Shown piece by piece: positions 58,622 through 64,000 of a stretch of 64,000 bases of DNA. The notes under the pieces were generated by a model, which was not told the origin of the DNA, searched no databases, and saw only the letters and a program-made list of their open reading frames with translations. The translations under genes and the position numbers were made by a program. How positions within the stretch are numbered: position 1 is the stretch's first letter; every line of letters begins with the position of its first letter. The stretch comes from Corallococcus sp. EGB (GTDB taxonomy: Bacteria > Myxococcota > Myxococcia > Myxococcales > Myxococcaceae): assembly GCF_019968905.1 (NCBI RefSeq), contig NZ_CP079946.1, forward strand, positions 7,351,356-7,415,355. The letters are read 5' to 3'.

Positions 58622-59057
58622 GTTGCCACTCCTCCACGGTGAAACCGTCCGGCCCCAACCGGACGAAGAAAAGCGCGTCGAAGCCCTCCTCGGGATTCGG
58701 GACCTGCAATCGCTTGTACGTGCCGAGCACGCCCACCAGCGGCACCCGCTGCTCCACCGGACGCAAGTCATTGCGCACGAGCGCGTCCGCCACCTTCGAC
58801 TGGAAGTAGAGCCCCACCACGCGGAAGCCGAACTGCTTCGCGGCCGCGATGTAGCGGGAGCGCTCCGCCACCGTGGGGTTGGTGTTGTCCACCACGAAGG
58901 GCTGCTTCGCCTCCAGGCACGCGCGCAGGAGCACCTTCTCCCGGTGCCGCGTCTTGAGCATGTCCAGGCTCAGGCGGACGTGCGTGGTGAAGAAGCGCTC
59001 CCGGTAGAAGCTGCTCTTCCCTGTGCCCTGGATGCCCGTGAAGATGACCGCTTCCAT
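58608..59057 (-). CDS. Polynucleotide-kinase-like P-loop protein
   Basis: A 149-residue P-loop kinase: Walker A GIQGTGKSS (residues 8-16) and the lid-region signature VVDNTNPTVAERSRYIAAAK, followed by QFGFRVVGLYFQSK and LRPVEQRVPLVGVLGTYKRL. The arrangement resembles the kinase domain of T4 polynucleotide kinase and related AAA_33 proteins, which phosphorylate 5'-OH ends of RNA or DNA; small-molecule kinases share the fold. ATG 59057 is chosen because GGAGGGGCGG directly precedes it. Overlap with the Thg1-like gene suggests coordinated action: generating a 5'-phosphate before or during 5'-end repair. Confidence 0.75.
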   Translation of the reverse strand: MEAVIFTGIQGTGKSSFYRERFFTTHVRLSLDMLKTRHREKVLLRACLEAKQPFVVDNTNPTVAERSRYIAAAKQFGFRVVGLYFQSKVADALVRNDLRPVEQRVPLVGVLGTYKRLQVPNPEEGFDALFFVRLGPDGFTVEEWQREVR

Positions 59058-59228
59058 CCGCCCCTCCCCCCCGCGAAGGCCGCTCGCGGAGGCCTTGGGA
59101 CGCTCAGGCGCGAACGAACCCGACAAGCCCCCGGACGCTCACCCGGAGGGGCCCGCGGCGACGGGCGCGCGACAACGTCCCCTCCAGAAGGTGGACCCGC
59201 CGGGCTCGGCTGTTGTATCCCGCAGGTG

Positions 59229-59622
<394 letters not shown>

Positions 59623-59632
59623 TTTTTCCCTG

Positions 59633-60196
59633 TCACCCGCCCACGGGGACCTGCGCCAGCAGGATGCGCCCCCGGCCGTCGTTGCGCACCGCCTCCGGGT
59701 TGGTGAGCGGCAGGCGGCTGTCGTTGCGCGGCTCCCACAGGCCCATCCACACGTTCAGCGCGCGCGGCGTCGCGCCCGGCGGCAGCGCGATGACGAACTC
59801 GTCCTTCACCGTCTCCCCCACCTTCCACTGGGTCGTGGGGTACAGGCCGCCCGCGGGCTTGTGGTCCACGTTCATGCGCTCCATGCGCCCGTCCGCGTCC
59901 TCCACGTGCACGAAGACGAGGTAGTCCTCCTCCAGCGGCTGCAGCACCTTGAAGAAGACGGTGACGCGGGCCTGGTCCCCGGGGGGAATGCGGCCCGGCT
60001 GCACGGAGGCGCCCACCACCTCCACCTTGCCGCCCAGGTTGGCGCCGCTGCGGATGGACAGCGGGGGCACCTGGGCGACGGTGGCCGCGCGGCGCTCCTG
60101 GTCGCTGGCCCCGCCGGGGGCCTCCACGATGCAGGCGCTGGCAGTCCCGAGCAGGACGGTGGCGGTCAACAGGACGTTCAGGGGCGGAAGGCGCAT
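59633..60196 (-). CDS. Hypothetical lipoprotein
   Basis: A 187-residue lipoprotein (LLGTASAC, Cys22). The mature part is beta-rich with an immunoglobulin-like texture (IPPGDQARVTVFFKVLQPLE; DYLVFVHVEDADGRMERMNV; FVIALPPGATPRALNVWMGL), resembling domains that modulate or bind, without any catalytic motif. Family not recognised. ATG 60196 is chosen because it starts the lipoprotein signal. The stop lies ten bases beyond the rnpB 3' end on the opposite strand, so the two converge, and the gene diverges from ftsY across 68 bases. Confidence 0.68.
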   Translation of the reverse strand: MRLPPLNVLLTATVLLGTASACIVEAPGGASDQERRAATVAQVPPLSIRSGANLGGKVEVVGASVQPGRIPPGDQARVTVFFKVLQPLEEDYLVFVHVEDADGRMERMNVDHKPAGGLYPTTQWKVGETVKDEFVIALPPGATPRALNVWMGLWEPRNDSRLPLTNPEAVRNDGRGRILLAQVPVGG

Positions 60197-60264
60197 GGCG
60201 GAGCGCCGTTCTACCCGGCCACGGGCGCTGCATCCAACTGCGCGTTGGTGTATGCGGAGCGGCG

Positions 60265-61821
60265 ATGAAGACCCCGAACCCCCTCGACGCACTCCAGGCG
60301 CAGGTGCCCCCCGCCCCCTCCCCCGCCCCCACCCCCGGCGGCGGGACGACGCAGCCGGGCACGGGCACCCCGCCGAGCTCCGGCCTCACCGGCGGCGAGC
60401 TCGTCGGCATTGGCGGGGCGGCCGTCTTCGTCGTCCTGGCGCTCGTCGCGGCCCGGAAGCTCTTCGGCAAGAAGCGCGTGCCGGAGGCCCCCAGGAAGCC
60501 CGAAGCCGAGGTGCCCCAGCTTCCCGAGGAGCGCCCCGAGCTGCGCGTGGAGCTGCCGCCCAACGAGGCGGAGCTCGCCCGGCGCCGGGACCTGGACGAC
60601 GCCCACGCGCGCATGGACGAGCTGCGCCGCCAGCGCGAGACGGCCTCGTTCGCCGCCCACGACGCGAAGGACCCGGCGGAGAAGGCCCGGCTGGAGGCGG
60701 AGGTCCGCGCCCTCAAGGAGAAGGAAGAGGAGGCCAAGCGCGTCGAGTACCGCGCCAAGAAGGCGCTCGACGACGAGACGCGCGAGCGCCGCAAGCGGGA
60801 GCAGGCCGAGGCGGTGCGCCTGCGCGAGGAGGCCATCGCCCAGGAGGCCGCCCGGGCGGAGGCCGCGCGCCAGGCGGAGGCCGCCGCGGCGCGCGCCAAG
60901 GTGGAGGCCGAGGGCGGCCGCACGCTGGCGCAGGGGCTGGACCGCACGAGGAACCAGGGCTTCATGGCGCGGCTCAACGGCCTCTTCGGCGGCCAGCGCA
61001 CCATGGACGAGTCCGTCCTGTCGGAGCTGGAGGAGATCCTCTTCACCGCCGACATCGGCGTGCGGACCGCGGACCACCTGGTGGAGGTGGCGCGCGACAG
61101 GCTCAAGCGCGCGGACCTCAAGGACCCGGAGCGCATCAAGGGCGCCATCCGCGACGAGGTGGCGCGCATGGTGGACCTGCCCGTGCCGCGCTCGCTGGAA
61201 GGCGGAGGCCCGCCGCACGTGGTGATGGTGGTGGGCGTCAACGGCGCCGGCAAGACGACGACCATCGGCAAGCTGTCCGCGAAGCTCACCGGCGAGGGCA
61301 AGAAGGTGGTGCTCGCCGCGGGGGACACCTTCCGCGCCGCCGCCACGGAGCAGCTGGACGTGTGGGCCGAGCGCGCCGGAGCCCAGCTGGTGAAGGGCCC
61401 GGAGAACGGCGACCCGAGCGCCGTCATCTTCGAGGCGGTGAAGAAGGCCCAGGCGGAAGGCGCGGACGTCATCATCGCGGACACCGCGGGCCGGCTGCAC
61501 ACCAAGGCCCCGCTCATGGAGGAGCTCAAGAAGGTCAAGCGCGTGATGGACAAGGCGCTGCCCGGCGCGCCCCACGAGGTGCTGCTCGTGCTGGACTCCA
61601 CCAACGGGCAGAACGCCATCCAGCAGGCCAAGCAGTTCCACGAGGCCGTGGGCGTCACCGCCATCGCGCTCACCAAGCTGGACGGCACCGCCAAGGGCGG
61701 CGTCATCATCGGCATCTGCGACGAGCTGAAGCTGCCCGTGGTCTGGGTGGGCGTGGGCGAGAAGATCGCCGACCTGCGCCGCTTCGAGCCGCGCGAGTTC
61801 GTGCAGGCGCTGTTCGACTGA
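60265..61821 (+). CDS. ftsY: Signal recognition particle receptor FtsY with N-terminal membrane helix
   Basis: A 518-residue protein. A Pro-rich start leads to a membrane helix (about 42-65: GELVGIGGAAVFVVLALVAA), then a charged Glu/Arg/Ala-rich coiled coil (about 80-220), the N domain (SVLSELEEILFTADIGVRTA) and the GTPase domain: G1 GVNGAGKT near 323-330, DTFRAAATEQL, DTAGRLHTK near 406, TKLDGTAKGG near 471 and GVGEKIADLRRFEPREFVQA. It receives SRP-ribosome complexes at the inner membrane for cotranslational insertion. The built-in helix is a variant of the usual peripheral FtsY. Confidence 0.95.
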   Translation: MKTPNPLDALQAQVPPAPSPAPTPGGGTTQPGTGTPPSSGLTGGELVGIGGAAVFVVLALVAARKLFGKKRVPEAPRKPEAEVPQLPEERPELRVELPPNEAELARRRDLDDAHARMDELRRQRETASFAAHDAKDPAEKARLEAEVRALKEKEEEAKRVEYRAKKALDDETRERRKREQAEAVRLREEAIAQEAARAEAARQAEAAAARAKVEAEGGRTLAQGLDRTRNQGFMARLNGLFGGQRTMDESVLSELEEILFTADIGVRTADHLVEVARDRLKRADLKDPERIKGAIRDEVARMVDLPVPRSLEGGGPPHVVMVVGVNGAGKTTTIGKLSAKLTGEGKKVVLAAGDTFRAAATEQLDVWAERAGAQLVKGPENGDPSAVIFEAVKKAQAEGADVIIADTAGRLHTKAPLMEELKKVKRVMDKALPGAPHEVLLVLDSTNGQNAIQQAKQFHEAVGVTAIALTKLDGTAKGGVIIGICDELKLPVVWVGVGEKIADLRRFEPREFVQALFD

Positions 61822-61833
61822 ACCGGCCCCGCC

Positions 61834-63675
61834 CTACTGCCCCATGAGCTGGGGCAGCAGCTGTTCCAGGAGCTGCTGCGTCTGGGCGTCCAGCTTCACG
61901 CCGCCCAGGCCGCCGCCGCCCATGGCCCCCATCAGCCCCTGGAGGTCCGCCGCGCCCAGGTCCTCGTCGCCGTGGGCCTCCTCCCACCAGCGCGTGCGCA
62001 GCTGCGTCAGCGCCTTCGCGTTCGCGGGGCTCGCCTTCGCCAGCTCCTGCGTGAAGCACGCCTTGCACGCCCACTTGAAGCGGTACGTGTCCACGTAGGC
62101 GCGCAGGGCCTTGAGGAAGGCGCTGTCCCCCACGAGCTTGCGCGACGCGTGGTGCAAGAGCGGCGCCTTGCCGTACACGAGCGCGCCGTACTCCAGCTCG
62201 CCGCCGTCGAAGTCGCCCGTGGGCCGGTCCGCGCGGCCGTCGCTGCCGCCCGCCAGGCGGAAGAACTGGTAGGGCATCACCAGGGCCTCGTTGCGCAGGG
62301 ACTCGGCGGCCTCCGGGCCGTGGACCCACTCCATGTAGAGGAGCGCCGCGTACTGGGCCAGGGACTCGTCCACCACCGGGTCGTGGATGGGGTCCGAGCC
62401 CACCAGCCCCGCGAAGTACTGGTGCGCCACCTCGTGCGCCACGGTGAACTCCAGCGTGCGCTCCAGGGATGCCCCCACCTGCGCGCCCACCTGCGACAGC
62501 ATGCCGCCCGCGCCCTGCGCGTCCAGCATCTCCTGGAAGGCCTCCATGCCGGGCATGCCCACCAGCATGGACAGCGGGTCCTGCTTCGCGCGGTAGAGGG
62601 ACGTGCCCACCGTCACCAGCCCGGGGAACTCCATGCCGCCCGCGCCGCCGCTCAAGGGCGCCTGCACGACGCGGAAGTGGGTGTAGGGCAGCGGCCCCAG
62701 GCGCTTCTCGAACTCCGTCAGGGCCTGCGAGGCGTACTTGAGCACGCGCTTGCCCGTCGCCGCGTCCTGCGCCGCGAAGTGGCTCTCCACCGTGACGCCG
62801 TTCACCGTGGCCGTGGCGGACTGGTAGCCGCGCGTCACCAGCACCGGGAAGTCGCGCACCGCCGCCGCCGCGAAGCTGTAGCGCACCCGGCCGTCGCGCT
62901 CCGGCACCGCCCCCATGGGCGTCCCGGTGGCGTGCGCCGCCCACCCCGACGGCACGGTGAGCGTGGCCAGCACGTGCGCGGGCTCGTACAGCGCCAGGTC
63001 CCCCGTGCCCTGCGGGCCCGCCCACGGCTGCCCCTGGTCATCCACCGGCGGCACCTGCGGCACCACGCCCACCAGGCTCACCACGTCCGCCGTGGCGGAG
63101 AAGGCCCCGTGGTCATCCGCCCCGCCCTGGGCGCCGCCGCCCAAGAGGCCGCCCGCGCCCAGGAGCGACTCCGCGCCCGGCGCCGCCTTGGGCACCGAGC
63201 CCTTCACCGAGACCTCCAGCGACACCTTGTCGCCCGGGGCCACCGGCGGCTCCACCGCGATGCGCTGCAGCGTGGGCTCCGGCCCCAGCTCCAGCGCCAC
63301 GGCCTTCCCGTTGAGCTTCGCGCCGGACAGCGTCACCTGGCGGGAGCGGGTGTTGGGCGTCAGCCGCAGGTACAGCTCCGTCAGCGGACGCAGGCCTCTG
63401 GCGGTCAGCTCCACCTGCACCTTGCCCCAGACGCGCCGCTCCTTCGGCTCCACCTCCAGCTGCACGCGGTAGAGCGGCACGGACTCCAGTGGCCCCAGCG
63501 CCCGCGCGGCCCGGTCCCGCTCCTCCGGCTTCAGGTGCTGGAGGCACAGCTGCACCTCCGGCGCCACGCTGGCCACGCCGGGGATGGCGGGCGCGGCGGG
63601 AGCGGAAGGAGGGGCCGCGGCCCCAGGGCTCGCGACCAGCGCGCACAGCAGCCACCATCCGGGGAGGGTCCGCAT
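61834..63675 (-). CDS. M1-family zinc metallopeptidase-like exported protein
   Basis: A 613-residue exported protein (signal ending near LVASPGAAA). The N-terminal about 340 residues correspond to the beta-sandwich domain of M1 aminopeptidases (VQLEVEPKERRVWGKVQVEL). The catalytic domain has a GGMEF segment in place of GAMEN and an intact zinc motif HEVAHQ with a second Glu 19 residues on (His414, Glu415, His418, Glu437; DPVVDESLAQYAALLYME). A Gly-rich tail ends in QQLLEQLLPQLMGQ. Aminopeptidase activity in the periplasm or outside is likely. ATG 63675 is chosen; ATG 63684 is an in-frame alternative with equally poor ribosome site. Confidence 0.87.
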   Translation of the reverse strand: MRTLPGWWLLCALVASPGAAAPPSAPAAPAIPGVASVAPEVQLCLQHLKPEERDRAARALGPLESVPLYRVQLEVEPKERRVWGKVQVELTARGLRPLTELYLRLTPNTRSRQVTLSGAKLNGKAVALELGPEPTLQRIAVEPPVAPGDKVSLEVSVKGSVPKAAPGAESLLGAGGLLGGGAQGGADDHGAFSATADVVSLVGVVPQVPPVDDQGQPWAGPQGTGDLALYEPAHVLATLTVPSGWAAHATGTPMGAVPERDGRVRYSFAAAAVRDFPVLVTRGYQSATATVNGVTVESHFAAQDAATGKRVLKYASQALTEFEKRLGPLPYTHFRVVQAPLSGGAGGMEFPGLVTVGTSLYRAKQDPLSMLVGMPGMEAFQEMLDAQGAGGMLSQVGAQVGASLERTLEFTVAHEVAHQYFAGLVGSDPIHDPVVDESLAQYAALLYMEWVHGPEAAESLRNEALVMPYQFFRLAGGSDGRADRPTGDFDGGELEYGALVYGKAPLLHHASRKLVGDSAFLKALRAYVDTYRFKWACKACFTQELAKASPANAKALTQLRTRWWEEAHGDEDLGAADLQGLMGAMGGGGLGGVKLDAQTQQLLEQLLPQLMGQ

Positions 63676-63726
63676 GGGGGGCATGCTAATTGACCCCGTC
63701 CAGGGCCGCTCGCTACAAGCCTCCGG

Positions 63727-64000
63727 GTGCGCCACTCGCGAACGTTGACCCTCTCCGCCGCCGCGCTGAGCCTCCTGGCCTGCGCGAAGCAGGTCCCTCC
63801 GCCCACCGCCGCCCCGCCGCCTGAACCGCGCTCGGTCCAGCTGCTCAACGCCACGCCGGAGCGCGAGACGGCGACCCTGGAAGCGAAGCGTGAGGACGTG
63901 GAGGTGGACACCCGCGAGGGCGAGCGCACACCGCGCGTCGTCGCCACCGGTGAGACGCCGCAGCTGCTGCTGGACGGCGCCAGTGCGCGCCTCTGTGGAG
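63727..64000 (+). CDS. Lipoprotein, 5' part only
   Basis: The frame is open from GTG 63727 to the window end (91 codons). It encodes RHSRTLTLSAAALSLLAC, giving a lipoprotein signal with Cys19, then a Pro-rich tether (KQVPPPTAAPPPEPRS) and the start of a domain (VQLLNATPERETATLEAKRE; VVATGETPQLLLDGASARL). It is too short to assign a family. It diverges from the M1-like peptidase gene across about 50 bases, which must hold both promoters. Confidence 0.6.
   Translation, partial: MRHSRTLTLSAAALSLLACAKQVPPPTAAPPPEPRSVQLLNATPERETATLEAKREDVEVDTREGERTPRVVATGETPQLLLDGASARLCG

Overview
The window looks like a chromosomal segment of a myxobacterium, most likely Myxococcaceae (Corallococcus/Myxococcus-like). 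The DNA is very GC-rich with almost every third codon position G or C, GTG and TTG starts are common, neighbouring genes often overlap by four bases (ATGA/GTGA), and the gene content fits: a PEGA-repeat Ser/Thr kinase, a zinc-ribbon plus GYF membrane protein resembling the N-terminus of the gliding protein GltJ, many lipoproteins and many signalling proteins. The species call is inference. I see no insertion sequence, prophage, CRISPR array or tRNA gene; RNase P RNA is the only structural RNA found.

Layout. 1-5.0 kb (minus): envelope genes (COG3014-like lipoprotein, LpoB-like lipoprotein, two exported proteins, MscS channel). 5.1-10.4 kb (plus): CheY-like receiver, tetraheme lipoprotein, LysM lytic transglycosylase, and an L,D-transpeptidase whose catalytic cysteine codon is TGA. 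10.4-14.8 kb (minus): Ycf46-like AAA ATPase and PEGA kinase. 14.9-22.3 kb (minus): a four-gene MacB/Lol-type ABC operon and a three-gene PspA operon. 22.5-24.0 kb: membrane histidine kinase. 24.0-39.1 kb: nucleoside uptake and catabolism (amidohydrolase, cdd, pyrimidine phosphorylase, BMP-type ABC importer, PGM2-like mutase, deoC), interspersed with PilZ, rhodanese-MoeB, a degenerate receiver-kinase, an outer-membrane protein and a DksA-like protein. 39.2-42.0 kb (plus): two tandem ComEC-type MBL proteins, the second without metal ligands, and a DUF3006 protein. 42.2-47.1 kb: zinc-ribbon genes, a cupredoxin-like lipoprotein and RNase HI. 47.1-59.1 kb (minus): TPR genes, a chaperone-protease operon (HscC-type Hsp70, Lon-like TPR protease, J-TPR membrane protein, TPR membrane protein), a SUMF1-fold lipoprotein, and a Thg1-like/polynucleotide-kinase-like pair next to rnpB. 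59.6-64 kb: lipoprotein, ftsY, M1-family peptidase and the start of another lipoprotein.

Most notable: (1) an intact L,D-transpeptidase reading frame interrupted only by TGA at the catalytic cysteine, a candidate selenocysteine site or very recent nonsense change; (2) an HscC/J-TPR/Lon-TPR operon whose genes are joined by start-stop overlaps and two 34-codon mini-ORFs; (3) a Thg1-like polymerase plus polynucleotide-kinase-like protein beside RNase P RNA, suggesting RNA 5'-end repair; (4) a metal-ligand-free MBL paralog and a histidine-less receiver-kinase, both plausible non-enzymatic regulators.
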